Assembly: GCA_012521705.1 (NCBI GenBank)
Contig: JAAYLX010000039.1
Location: 1 to 64,000, forward strand
Origin: Clostridiaceae bacterium
GTDB lineage: Bacteria > Bacillota > Clostridia > DSM-8532
Direction of reading: 5' to 3'
DNA length: 64,000 nucleotides
Below, piece after piece: positions 1 through 8,561 of the stretch. Within the stretch, counting starts at the first letter, position 1. Each line of letters opens with the position of its first letter. Under the pieces are notes generated by a model, which was given only the letters and a program-made list of their open reading frames with translations, was not told the origin of the DNA and searched no databases. Both the position numbers and the translations under genes were made by a program.

Positions 1-190
1 ATTGGGGTCGATCGACAGGATGTCGAGCGAGCGGCGCTTGCCTGGATGGCAAGTTCGCACGCGTACCCCAAGAGAGCAAGCATTGAGCCTTACAACTTTC
101 CTGAGCCGAGGACGTGAAAAGACTGTGCCACTTGCACGGCACAGTTTTCCAATCAGAGGACGTGAAAAGACTATGCCACTTGCACTTAGG
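1..190 (+). repeat. Truncated copy of a structured intergenic repeat
   Basis: This stretch is clearly similar to 12334-12455. It holds a hairpin TCGAC-AGGAT-GTCGA (12-26), a hairpin CTTGCC-TGGAT-GGCAAG (37-53), a small TCCT/AGGA hairpin (99-112) and a terminator-like stem (119-129 with 138-148). A 30-nt block (108-137) is repeated at 156-185 with one mismatch. The copy is cut by the window edge. An open frame runs through both copies, but base changes do not favour third codon positions and paired stems are kept, so I read it as RNA or a DNA repeat rather than a gene. I do not recognise the family. Confidence 0.6.
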
Positions 191-263
191 TACGTTTATT
201 AGGTTAATACATAGGTCAATAATTTTATAAAAATGCAGCAATATTTTACTCTGAAAATGATAG

Positions 264-286
264 TATAATGGCTTTAAAAGGGAGGG
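264..286 (+). promoter_or_regulatory. -10 box and ribosome site of the epimerase gene
   Basis: A perfect TATAAT lies at 264-269 and GGGAGG at 280-285, about 7 nt before the ATG at 293. No convincing -35 box was found at the expected distance. Confidence 0.45.
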
Positions 287-292
287 ATCTGT

Positions 293-1177
293 ATGCTGCA
301 CACCATGGAAAACAATCGTCTTAAGGTCGTGATTAACAGTAAAGGGGCTGAATTATGGTCTATTATTGACAAAAGGGACGGAAAAGAGCATTTATGGCAG
401 GGGGACAAAGCTTTATGGCCAAGAAGGGCACCAACGGCCTTTCCTCATTGTGGAAGACTCAAAGGCGATAAATATATATACGATAATCAGACTTACAAAT
501 CCACTATACACGGTTTTGTAAGGGACTATGAACATATCATTTCGGAATGCAATGATAACTCCTGCACATTTGTATTCCAGTCCAATGAAGAAACCCTTAA
601 AAAATATCCCTGGAATTTTCACTTTACGACCATTTTCAAATTAGAGAACAATAAGATTTCACATGCCTTCAAAGTAAAAAACCTGGACGATAAAGAAATG
701 TATTTCGGGATAGGCTATCATCCGGGTTTCATGTGCCCGTTTGATGACAGCCATACTATTGATGAATATATCCTCAAGTTTGAAAAAGAGGAAACGCCCA
801 TAGAAATTCTCTGCAATGAATCAGGACTGCTCAGCGGAGAAGAAAGATTATACTTTGAAAACAAGGACACCATTCCTCTTCATGACAAACTGTTTCCGGA
901 GAGCTTCATCCTTTCAAATCTCAAATCAGAGTATGTCTCAATAGTTGAAAAGGGCTCAGGAAAATCAGTCAGAGTAGGAATAAAGGATTTCCCTTATGTT
1001 GTATTTTGGTCAACGCCTGAAGTAGTGAAATTTGTGTGCGTAGAGCCATGGCATGGCCTGCCCGATGCCCACGACACCGACGGTCAATTCATCAAAAAAC
1101 GGGGTGTAAAGAAACTTTCACCGCAAAGTGAGTTTACCTGCGAGATGACCATAGAAATAATCTCTCCTGATGAATAA
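293..1177 (+). CDS. Aldose 1-epimerase family protein (LacX-like)
   Basis: A 294-residue protein of the galactose-mutarotase-like fold, expected to interconvert alpha and beta anomers of a sugar or sugar phosphate in the cytoplasm. The N-terminal half carries the usual LWPRRAPTAFP segment and a HGFVRD motif whose His is a likely catalytic residue. A second His lies in GYHPGF, and the C-terminal EPWHGLPD segment fits the family. The length is normal. The start ATG follows GGGAGG at good spacing. It stands alone between the repeat and the convergent gatD. The substrate cannot be told from sequence. Confidence 0.85.
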   Translation: MLHTMENNRLKVVINSKGAELWSIIDKRDGKEHLWQGDKALWPRRAPTAFPHCGRLKGDKYIYDNQTYKSTIHGFVRDYEHIISECNDNSCTFVFQSNEETLKKYPWNFHFTTIFKLENNKISHAFKVKNLDDKEMYFGIGYHPGFMCPFDDSHTIDEYILKFEKEETPIEILCNESGLLSGEERLYFENKDTIPLHDKLFPESFILSNLKSEYVSIVEKGSGKSVRVGIKDFPYVVFWSTPEVVKFVCVEPWHGLPDAHDTDGQFIKKRGVKKLSPQSEFTCEMTIEIISPDE

Positions 1178-1201
1178 GCAAGTATATTTCTAAACATGAA
1201 A

Positions 1202-1232
1202 AGGAGTCTGCTGATGCTGATCAGAGACTCCT
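1202..1232 (-). terminator. Terminator of murT-gatD
   Basis: Inverted repeat AGGAGTCT (1202-1209) / AGACTCCT (1225-1232), followed on the minus strand by a short T run. It lies directly after the gatD stop codon. Confidence 0.6.
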
Positions 1233-1238
1233 AAGCTA

Positions 1239-1988
1239 TTACTCGGAGATAATCCTCGCGATGACAGTATCATGAGCCTGTTGCTCCAGTGTGTCACTTA
1301 AAGGTTCAAGACCCATGAAATCAGGATATTTGTTCAATAGAGCCAGAGTAATCAGATGATCGGCCAGAACAGGGTTTTTTGGCAGCAAACTCCCGTGGGA
1401 GTATGAACAATAGGTGTTTTTATAAATTGCCCCCTCAAAACCATCCTCCCCATTGTTGCCAAAACCCTTTATTACTTTGCCCAGGGGCTTTACACCTTCC
1501 CCAAGATAGGTCTTTCCGGAATGGTTTTCAAACCCGACTACATATCCCTGGGGGTCCTTGCCTTTAAGAAAATCGCATTCTATAACCAGATTTCCAATCA
1601 ATCTTGTTTCGCCGCCATGTGTCCAGAGGTCAAGCGCTCCTATGCATTCTATTTCAGAACCGGTATGGGTTCTGTAGTACTTGCCAAGAAGCTGGAACCC
1701 ACCGCAGATTCCCAAAACTACCTTACTGGACTCCACTGCTTCAATAATAGGCTGACGCTTACTTCTCATAAGGTCATCCTGCAAAATTGTCTGTTCGTAA
1801 TCCTGTCCGCCGCCTATAAAAATAATGTCATAGTCTTTGTATCTGAATTCATCCCCAAGGGAAACGGGAATGATTTTTACTTCAATACCCCTCCACTGAC
1901 AGCGCTTTGTAAGTGTTATTATATTGCCTCTGTCACCGTAGAGGTTCATTAGATCAGGATACAGATGGCATATTGTAAGTTCGTACAT
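1239..1988 (-). CDS. gatD: Lipid II isoglutaminyl synthase, glutaminase subunit GatD
   Basis: A 249-residue class I glutamine amidotransferase of the CobB/CobQ type. It releases ammonia from glutamine, which its partner MurT uses to amidate the D-Glu of lipid II to D-isoglutamine. The nucleophile is Cys95 in GICGGFQ, and the catalytic His lies in the SYSHG motif near residue 195. The ribosome site AAAGGGG precedes the ATG. It is the second gene of a two-gene unit with murT, 13 nt downstream, the standard arrangement in Gram-positives. The length agrees with the family. Confidence 0.92.
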   Translation of the reverse strand: MYELTICHLYPDLMNLYGDRGNIITLTKRCQWRGIEVKIIPVSLGDEFRYKDYDIIFIGGGQDYEQTILQDDLMRSKRQPIIEAVESSKVVLGICGGFQLLGKYYRTHTGSEIECIGALDLWTHGGETRLIGNLVIECDFLKGKDPQGYVVGFENHSGKTYLGEGVKPLGKVIKGFGNNGEDGFEGAIYKNTYCSYSHGSLLPKNPVLADHLITLALLNKYPDFMGLEPLSDTLEQQAHDTVIARIISE

Positions 1989-2001
1989 AATAAATACCCC
2001 T

Positions 2002-3399
2002 TTATTTCCAGAACTCTTTGAGTTTGAAGCGGTTTTTGAGTACTTTTCTTATATCAAGCATGGCGGTATAGGTAGGAAGGACATATATGGTTTCCTGCTC
2101 GCCGGCGTCATTGATAATATTATCAATAAGCTTGTTCCAGTCATGTTCGATCTTAATATTATCCTGTTCAATACCTGCATATTTAAGACGAACCGCCATG
2201 TCTTCCGCACGTTTTCCTGAAACATGGAATGCCCGGATTCTTTCCTTCATAAAGGACAAAATCTCAAAATCCACATCCCATATCCATGAAATATCGGTTC
2301 CGTCAGCCAGATTGTCGCTAAGAAGCAAAGCCAATACACAGTGTCCCTTTTGTGTGAGAAGATACTTTATAACCTGGTTGTAGCCGGTCGGGTTTTTTAC
2401 AAGTATGAGTTTTATCTCCCTGTTCATGACATTTACAGATTCCATGCGGCCAAATCCGCATTCAAACCCTTCAAGTACATGGATAAGGCCCTTTTCGTCA
2501 AGACCAAGATATTTGCCCAGACTTGCGCCTGCCAATGCGTTATAGATATTATACAGACCGGGAAGTGCCAGCTTTGTTGAGAACTTCATTTCCGGCAATC
2601 TGATTTCAATGGTTGAGCTTAAATTGTCATAGGCCAGCACCTGGGAGCATTCCACCTGGGCTTCAGGCCTTTCGTAACCGCATTTTGGGCATTTGAAGTG
2701 TCCCAGATGGGCGAATGTCACTGACGAATACTCGTAACGGGTGGAACAATTGATGCAGTATGCAGCATCATTATTGATATTAAGATTGGCTTCCGGGTAA
2801 ACATCGGGAGCTATGCCGAAATAAATAACAGGATTGCTTATACCTTTTCCAAGTGAAGCGCAAAGAGAATCATCGGCATTAAGAATCAGAACTGTCTCAG
2901 GTGTACCAATAATTCCTTCCCGCACGCTGTTTAAAGTAGTGTACAGCTCGCCGTATCTGTCAAGCTGGTCCCTGAAAAAGTTGGTTACAATACATACCTC
3001 AGGTTTCAGCTTTGGAGCAATTCTTTTAAATGCGGCCTCATCTGTTTCAAGAAGAGCGGTCCTTACCCGGGCTTTACCCGTTAAAGTAAGGGAGCTTATC
3101 AAAGTTGTGGCAATGCCGCTGACAAGGTTCGCACCTGATTTATTTGTAACGTGCATAATACCTGACTGTTCCAGCATACCTGCCGCAATACGGGAGGTAG
3201 TGGTTTTTCCGTTGGTTCCGGTAATCATGATTATCCGGAATTTATCAGCCAGTTCCGTCAAAATGTCGGGATATATTTTCAATGCGACTTTGCCAGGAAG
3301 GCTTGTGCCTCCACGGTCAAGCAGCCTTAAAAGCCATATTGTAATTTTGGTGATTATTATTGTAAAAGTCAGATGTATTTTTTTAATGAGATTTTTCAT
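2002..3399 (-). CDS. murT: Lipid II isoglutaminyl synthase, Mur-ligase subunit MurT
   Basis: A 465-residue Mur-ligase-family protein, partner of GatD in amidation of peptidoglycan precursors. A hydrophobic N-terminal stretch is followed by the ATP-binding loop GTNGKTT at residues 61-67. The middle domain carries the four-Cys ribbon (CINC...CPKC, around residues 215-245) that separates MurT from MurE/MurF, and the C-terminal DUF1727 region is present. GGAGTG lies before the ATG. Its short leader contains an intrinsic terminator (see 3430-3451), which suggests that transcription into murT-gatD may be attenuated. Confidence 0.92.
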   Translation of the reverse strand: MKNLIKKIHLTFTIIITKITIWLLRLLDRGGTSLPGKVALKIYPDILTELADKFRIIMITGTNGKTTTSRIAAGMLEQSGIMHVTNKSGANLVSGIATTLISSLTLTGKARVRTALLETDEAAFKRIAPKLKPEVCIVTNFFRDQLDRYGELYTTLNSVREGIIGTPETVLILNADDSLCASLGKGISNPVIYFGIAPDVYPEANLNINNDAAYCINCSTRYEYSSVTFAHLGHFKCPKCGYERPEAQVECSQVLAYDNLSSTIEIRLPEMKFSTKLALPGLYNIYNALAGASLGKYLGLDEKGLIHVLEGFECGFGRMESVNVMNREIKLILVKNPTGYNQVIKYLLTQKGHCVLALLLSDNLADGTDISWIWDVDFEILSFMKERIRAFHVSGKRAEDMAVRLKYAGIEQDNIKIEHDWNKLIDNIINDAGEQETIYVLPTYTAMLDIRKVLKNRFKLKEFWK

Positions 3400-3429
3400 G
3401 GGTTCACTCCTGACACGAAATACAAATTG

Positions 3430-3451
3430 AAAAAAACGGACTTAAGTCCGT
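3430..3451 (-). terminator. Terminator-like hairpin in the murT leader
   Basis: The perfect palindrome ACGGACTTAAGTCCGT (3436-3451) is followed on the minus strand by seven T residues (3430-3436). It sits between a TATAAT box (minus strand, 3478-3483) and the murT start. It is either a premature terminator in the leader or the end of a very short transcript. Confidence 0.6.
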
Positions 3452-3477
3452 CGTCCATTATTCGTTGTCCAATATTT

Positions 3478-3483
3478 ATTATA
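3478..3483 (-). promoter_or_regulatory. -10 box upstream of murT
   Basis: TATAAT on the minus strand. The expected start would be near 3471, about 20 nt before the terminator-like hairpin. The -35 region is weak. Confidence 0.4.
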
Positions 3484-3664
3484 TCCTTAATTATTGACCG
3501 TACAGTCATTTTTGCCCGGGAAAACAGCCTATTCATGTCTGATCTTCCGGTGTAACCCTTGTTATGGCCCGGTCAAACTTTTCTGGATTAAATTATGACC
3601 ATATTATACAATAATGTATATGGTACATACAAGTTCCAAAGAAGATTACGGAGGACTTAAGAAA

Positions 3665-6337
3665 ATGAATGAAAAACTGCTGATTGTTGATGGAAACAGC
3701 ATTCTTAACAGGGCTTTCTATGCAATTAAGGGGCCTGTGATGCTCACCAACTCGGAGGGTATACCCACCAATGCTGTCTTTGGATTCATCAACATCCTGA
3801 ATAAATATATGGAAGAAGAAAAACCTGATTATCTGGCAGTCGCTTTTGACCTTAAAGCAAAAACATTCAGAAGCGAAATGTTTGAAGAATATAAAGCCAA
3901 CAGAAAAGGCATGCCCGATGAACTGGCACAGCAGCTTCCTATTGTCAAGAATGTCTTAAAGGCAATGAATATATCCATTCTTGAAGAGGAAGGTTATGAG
4001 GCCGATGACATCATCGGAATATATTCCAAATCCGCTGAGAATCAAGGTATGAGGGTGTCCATCCTTACAGGGGACAGGGATGCGCTCCAGCTTGTGAGTG
4101 ACCTTGTAACTGTCATAATCCCGTCCACTTCAAAGGGAAAGACCACAACAGCCAGATATACACCCGAAGAAGTAATGGACAAATACGGTGTGGAACCTAA
4201 GAAAATGATAGAAGTAAAAGCACTTATGGGTGATTCCTCGGATAATATCCCCGGAGTAAAAGGTATTGGAGAAAAAACTGCCCTTGAGCTTATTAAGGAA
4301 TTTGGCACATTGGACAATCTCTATGACAATATCTCTTCCATAACTAAGCCGAAACTCAGGTCCAACCTTGAAGAAGGCCGCGAAATGGCATATCTGAGCC
4401 GAATTTTAGGAACTATTGTCCGTGACAAGGAGAATATTGAAGACATCTCAAATTTCAAGGTAAAAGAAATCAACAGGGAAGAACTCTTAAAACTCTTTAA
4501 GGAGCTTGAGTTTAACAGCTTCATTAAGAAATTCGGACTTGATGAGGAATGCGAGCCCGTCATTGAGATTCAGGAAGCCAAATATGAAATAATTGAAGAC
4601 AATGATAAATTAATAAGAATATTTGAAAGTTTGTCCGGGGAAAGCACGCTGTTTCTTGCCCATTTAACCGATAAGACTGAAACAGTGGGCGGGGAGCTCA
4701 GAATGCTCGCCTTTGGAACCTGCGACAAACATTATATTGTTTATTCAAAGGAAATAGGCGAAAAAAACATAGCCGAATCAATGAAGCCCGTTATCAATAA
4801 CGAGGATATTACTATTATCAGCCATAATATAAAAGAACTATATGCCTGGATGTTGAGATTTGGCCTGGATTTAAAGTGCCACATCTTTGATATGATAATA
4901 GCGGAGTATTTAATTGACGCCATTGCCGGAAAGTATTCCATAGCTGGACTTGCAAAAAAATATCTTGGACAGACAGTTGATTTTCCTGATGAAAAGGACA
5001 ACAAAAAAGGCCAAATATCCATTGATGATGGCAATTTCTCAGAGAACATCAGTAAAGCCCTTTCTGCATTCACCCCCATATACGAGCAGCAGAAAAAGAT
5101 TCTTGCCGAAAGCAATCAGAACAGCCTGTATTATGACATGGAGCTTCCCCTGTCTCTGGTTTTGGGAAGCATGGAGTATTATGGTTTCAAAGTTGACAAG
5201 AAAGTCCTTGAAGAGTACGGGGAGCATCTGGATTCCCGCATAAAATCACTGGAGCAATCAATCTGGCTGATGGCAGGAGAAAAATTCAATATAAATTCAC
5301 CAAAGCAGTTGGGAGTTATCCTCTTTGAGAAACTCGGACTTAAATCAACAAAGAAAACAAAGTCGGGCTATTCGACCAGTGCTGAAGTATTAACCGAGCT
5401 TTCAGACTCCCACGAAATAATCCCTCATATTCTTGAATACAGGCAGCTTACCAAGCTGAAATCAACTTATGTGGAGGGTATGATAAAAGTAATCAACCCC
5501 AATTCAGGGAGAATCCACTCCAGTTTCAATCAGACGGTAACAGCGACAGGAAGAATTTCAAGCACTGAACCCAACCTGCAGAATATTCCCATCAGGACGG
5601 AAGAAGGAAGGTTAATAAGAAAGGCATTTGTTCCTGAGGAAGGATATATTTTTGTGGATGCGGATTATTCCCAGATTGAATTAAGAGTTCTGGCGCATAT
5701 AACGGGCGATGAGATGATGCAGAAATCCTTTGTTGAAGGTATGGATATCCATACAAAAACCGCTTCCCAGGTGTTCAATGTACCAATAGAACAGGTGACT
5801 TCCGAAATGAGGAGGAGCGCCAAGGCGGTAAACTTCGGAATAGTATATGGCATAAGCGATTTTTCCCTTGCCAAGGATATCAATGTTACCAGAAAAGAAG
5901 CTGCGAGGTTTATAGAAAACTATCTTTCAGTCTTCTCCAATGTCAAAAAGTACATGGAAGATATAGTTGAATACGGGAACAAGCATGGATATGTGGAAAC
6001 TCTGTTCCACAGGATAAGGCATATACCCGAACTTAAATCATCCAACTTCCAGATCAGGTCTTTCGGAAAAAGAGTTGCCCTGAATACTCCTATCCAGGGA
6101 AGCGCGGCGGATATAATCAAAATTGCCATGGTTAAAGTATGGAGGGAGTTAAGAGAAAAGAAATTAAAGTCAAGACTCATACTCCAGGTTCATGACGAGC
6201 TGGTTGTAGAAACCGCACTTGATGAGCTGGAAGAAGTAAAAGATATTGTAAAAAGAAATATGGAGAGTGCAGTTAAGCTTTCAGTTCCGTTGACTGTGGA
6301 CGTTACGACGGGGAAAGACTGGTTTGAAGCAAAATAA
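3665..6337 (+). CDS. polA: DNA polymerase I
   Basis: An 890-residue family A polymerase for Okazaki-fragment processing and repair. The N-terminal 5'-3' exonuclease domain (about residues 1-290) has the usual acidic motifs, such as GYEADDIIG and MGDSSDNIPGVKGIG. The polymerase domain shows motif A (DYSQIELRVLAHI), motif B (RRSAKAVNFGIVYG) and motif C (QVHDELV). The middle 3'-5' exonuclease domain lacks the DxE metal-binding motif: the expected site reads LFLAHLTDK, so proofreading is probably lost, as in Bacillus and Thermus enzymes. I chose the ATG at 3665, 10 nt after GGAGG, over an upstream ATG at 3614. coaE follows closely. Confidence 0.97.
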   Translation: MNEKLLIVDGNSILNRAFYAIKGPVMLTNSEGIPTNAVFGFINILNKYMEEEKPDYLAVAFDLKAKTFRSEMFEEYKANRKGMPDELAQQLPIVKNVLKAMNISILEEEGYEADDIIGIYSKSAENQGMRVSILTGDRDALQLVSDLVTVIIPSTSKGKTTTARYTPEEVMDKYGVEPKKMIEVKALMGDSSDNIPGVKGIGEKTALELIKEFGTLDNLYDNISSITKPKLRSNLEEGREMAYLSRILGTIVRDKENIEDISNFKVKEINREELLKLFKELEFNSFIKKFGLDEECEPVIEIQEAKYEIIEDNDKLIRIFESLSGESTLFLAHLTDKTETVGGELRMLAFGTCDKHYIVYSKEIGEKNIAESMKPVINNEDITIISHNIKELYAWMLRFGLDLKCHIFDMIIAEYLIDAIAGKYSIAGLAKKYLGQTVDFPDEKDNKKGQISIDDGNFSENISKALSAFTPIYEQQKKILAESNQNSLYYDMELPLSLVLGSMEYYGFKVDKKVLEEYGEHLDSRIKSLEQSIWLMAGEKFNINSPKQLGVILFEKLGLKSTKKTKSGYSTSAEVLTELSDSHEIIPHILEYRQLTKLKSTYVEGMIKVINPNSGRIHSSFNQTVTATGRISSTEPNLQNIPIRTEEGRLIRKAFVPEEGYIFVDADYSQIELRVLAHITGDEMMQKSFVEGMDIHTKTASQVFNVPIEQVTSEMRRSAKAVNFGIVYGISDFSLAKDINVTRKEAARFIENYLSVFSNVKKYMEDIVEYGNKHGYVETLFHRIRHIPELKSSNFQIRSFGKRVALNTPIQGSAADIIKIAMVKVWRELREKKLKSRLILQVHDELVVETALDELEEVKDIVKRNMESAVKLSVPLTVDVTTGKDWFEAK

Positions 6338-6368
6338 TTTTGCAATTGGGATTTCGGGGTCTGGGAAT

Positions 6369-6971
6369 ATGAAAATAATAGGTGTGACAGGTGGAATAGG
6401 AGCAGGGAAGTCTTCGGTATCGGAAATACTTAAAAAGAGGGGCGCAATGGTTATAGATGCCGATAAGTTGTCCCGTGAAGTTGTGGAAGTGGATAAACCT
6501 GCTTATATAAAAATTACAGAAGAATTCGGAACAGATATTTTAAACCATGACAGAAGCATAAACCGAAAAAAACTTGCTTCCCTTGTTTTCAATGACCCTG
6601 AGAAACGTATAAGACTTGAGAAAATTGTCCATACGGAAGTAATAAATGCAATTTTGGCTGAAATCGATAACCTGAAAAAGACAAATTATGACGGGATTGT
6701 TGCCCTTGATGTCCCCATTCCGGTAAGACATGGCTTTTTGGATCTGGTGGACAGGGTATGGGTGGTTACCGCCCCGGAAGATGTCCGAATTCAAAGAGTG
6801 ATGCAAAGAAGCGGGTTAAGTGAGGATGAGGTAAGGGAAAGAATCTGCTCACAAATTTCCCAGCAGGAGTATATAGACCTTGCTGATGATATCATAGACA
6901 ACAGGGGCTCTTTGGAGGAACTTGAAAAGCAGGTAATAAAACTACTGTCCGGCTTAACGGAGGAACGTTAA
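6369..6971 (+). CDS. coaE: Dephospho-CoA kinase
   Basis: A 200-residue P-loop kinase for the last step of CoA synthesis, phosphorylating the 3'-OH of dephospho-CoA. The P-loop is GGIGAGKS right after the start, followed by the DADKLSREV segment typical of CoaE and the LDVPIP motif. An upstream TTG at 6324 would overlap polA and add residues before the P-loop that the family lacks, so the ATG at 6369 is preferred. It is 31 nt after polA and very likely co-transcribed, a common order in Firmicutes. Confidence 0.93.
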   Translation: MKIIGVTGGIGAGKSSVSEILKKRGAMVIDADKLSREVVEVDKPAYIKITEEFGTDILNHDRSINRKKLASLVFNDPEKRIRLEKIVHTEVINAILAEIDNLKKTNYDGIVALDVPIPVRHGFLDLVDRVWVVTAPEDVRIQRVMQRSGLSEDEVRERICSQISQQEYIDLADDIIDNRGSLEELEKQVIKLLSGLTEER

Positions 6972-7077
6972 ATTCTCTCCACGACTTACTTTTGAAAAAT
7001 GTCACTTGTATATGACCATAAGTTGGAGTAAACTTAAATGTGATGCCTTGAATTATACCTTTTTTTGGAGGTAGCCG

Positions 7078-7404
7078 ATGAAAAAAGCAATATATGAGAA
7101 GGATATACTTTTTGATATAAAAGAGAACAACGAACCCGGTATTGCAAAAATTGAGGTTTATCCTCCCGATAATTCCGGAAGTGTTCCTGTTGTTGTCAGG
7201 CAAAAGTCATCACATGATCCTCTGGAATATATTATGAACATTATTAATGTTATACAGACTGATTTTTTTGACAGAATAAAGACTGATATCGTAAAAAACG
7301 GGAAAATACACTTAATAAAAACTGATGATCCGTCAATATATCGTATCCGGTTTTCAGCGGATGGCAAGCCCAATGCAGAGAAAACTGACAAAATAGATTT
7401 GTAA
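7078..7404 (+). CDS. Small protein of unknown function
   Basis: A 108-residue, lysine- and aspartate-rich soluble protein with no membrane segment or signal peptide and no motif I recognise. It is supported as a gene by TTGGAGG about 7 nt before the ATG and by filling the gap between coaE and fba in the same direction. The segment from 6972 to 7077 may hold its own promoter. The C-terminal tail (AEKTDKIDL) is highly charged. No function is proposed. Confidence 0.6.
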   Translation: MKKAIYEKDILFDIKENNEPGIAKIEVYPPDNSGSVPVVVRQKSSHDPLEYIMNIINVIQTDFFDRIKTDIVKNGKIHLIKTDDPSIYRIRFSADGKPNAEKTDKIDL

Positions 7405-7429
7405 AAAATGTAGAACTTTTCGGCGATAC

Positions 7430-7457
7430 TTGATTTATCGGCAAGTTTTGGTACAAT
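7430..7457 (+). promoter_or_regulatory. Sigma-A promoter of fba
   Basis: TTGATT (7430-7435), a 16-nt spacer and TACAAT (7452-7457), about 55 nt before the fba start. Confidence 0.65.
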
Positions 7458-7512
7458 GTTTTTGTTTAGGTGTGATTATTTTCACAATCAATAAATAAAG
7501 GAGATGAACAAT

Positions 7513-8442
7513 ATGCCACTGGTAAACACTAAAGAAATGTTCAAAAAGGCATATGAGGGCGGTTACGCTATCGGTGCATTCAATGTAAACAATATGGAAA
7601 TTGTTCAGGGAATCACAGAGGCCGCAAAAGAAGTTAATGCTCCGCTGATCCTCCAGGTATCAGCAGGTGCAAGAAAGTATGCTAACCATACTTATCTTAT
7701 GAAATTAATAGAAGCTGCCCTTATTGAGACTGATCTGCCAATCGCAGTACACCTGGACCATGGTGACAGCTTTGAACTCTGTAAATCCTGTATCGACGGT
7801 GGATTTACCTCTGTAATGATCGACGGTTCACACCTGCCTTTTGAAGAGAATATTGCTCTTACCAAGAAGGTAGTTGACTATGCTCATGAACGCGGCGTTA
7901 CTGTTGAAGGTGAGCTCGGCCGTCTGGCAGGCGTTGAGGACGACGTAAATGTATCTGCAGAGGATGCCCAGTATACCAAACCTGACGAGGTTGAGGAATT
8001 TGTAAGCCGTACCGGCGTTGACTCATTGGCTATAGCTATTGGAACAAGCCATGGCGCTTTCAAATTCAAGGGTGAACCAAGACTTCGTTTTGACATTCTT
8101 GAAGAAGTAGGAAGAAGACTTCCTGGCTTCCCGATAGTTCTCCACGGTGCATCTTCCGTTATTCCTGAGTATGTTGAAATGATAAACAAATTCGGCGGAA
8201 ATATGCCCGGTGCGCAGGGAGTTCCTGAGGAAATGTTAAGAAAGGCTGCTTCCATGGCAGTATGTAAGATTAACATTGACTCTGACCTTCGTCTTGCCAT
8301 GACCGCTGCAATCCGCAAAGTGTTTGCAGAAACTCCTGCAGAATTCGACCCAAGAAAATACCTCGGCCCAGGCCGTGCAGAAATCAAGAAGCTCGTTAAG
8401 AACAAACTGATAAATGTTCTTGGCTGCGCAGGAAAGGCTTAA
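7513..8442 (+). CDS. fba: Class II fructose-bisphosphate aldolase
   Basis: A 309-residue zinc-dependent aldolase that splits fructose 1,6-bisphosphate into dihydroxyacetone phosphate and glyceraldehyde 3-phosphate in glycolysis. Zinc-binding and catalytic motifs are visible: HLDHGDSFE, VEGELGRLAG, GTSHGAFK and VLHGASSV. An ATG at 7504 directly abuts the AAAGGAG ribosome site. The second ATG, at 7513, has proper spacing and gives the usual MPLVNTKEM start. Codon use looks more biased than in neighbours, with a strong promoter and terminator, which suits a highly expressed glycolytic gene. Confidence 0.96.
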   Translation: MPLVNTKEMFKKAYEGGYAIGAFNVNNMEIVQGITEAAKEVNAPLILQVSAGARKYANHTYLMKLIEAALIETDLPIAVHLDHGDSFELCKSCIDGGFTSVMIDGSHLPFEENIALTKKVVDYAHERGVTVEGELGRLAGVEDDVNVSAEDAQYTKPDEVEEFVSRTGVDSLAIAIGTSHGAFKFKGEPRLRFDILEEVGRRLPGFPIVLHGASSVIPEYVEMINKFGGNMPGAQGVPEEMLRKAASMAVCKINIDSDLRLAMTAAIRKVFAETPAEFDPRKYLGPGRAEIKKLVKNKLINVLGCAGKA

Positions 8443-8500
8443 TTGAAACTTATTTATTCGCAGGGTAAAGTATTACTTTGGAATAATAATATGTAGTATG

Positions 8501-8535
8501 AAGCAAGCTGTTTAGCATAAGCAGCTTGCTTTTTT
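8501..8535 (+). terminator. Terminator of fba
   Basis: Stem AAGCAAGCTG (8501-8510) with CAGCTTGCTT (8522-8531), followed by a T run. Confidence 0.85.
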
Positions 8536-8561
8536 GTTGAATTGATGTAAATCTCTTCAGC

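Noticed and set aside
2..202. Open frame of 66 codons through the first repeat copy, similar at protein level to the frame at 12314-12526
   Set aside because: No ribosome site, the reading frame ends differ, base changes are not at third positions, and paired stems are conserved. I treat both as parts of a repeat.
1521..1952. Plus-strand open frame of 143 codons over gatD
   Set aside because: It is antisense to a well-supported gene, has no ribosome site and shows no protein motif.
7884..8405. Minus-strand frame of 173 codons over fba
   Set aside because: Shadow of a strongly codon-biased gene; no start signal and no motif.
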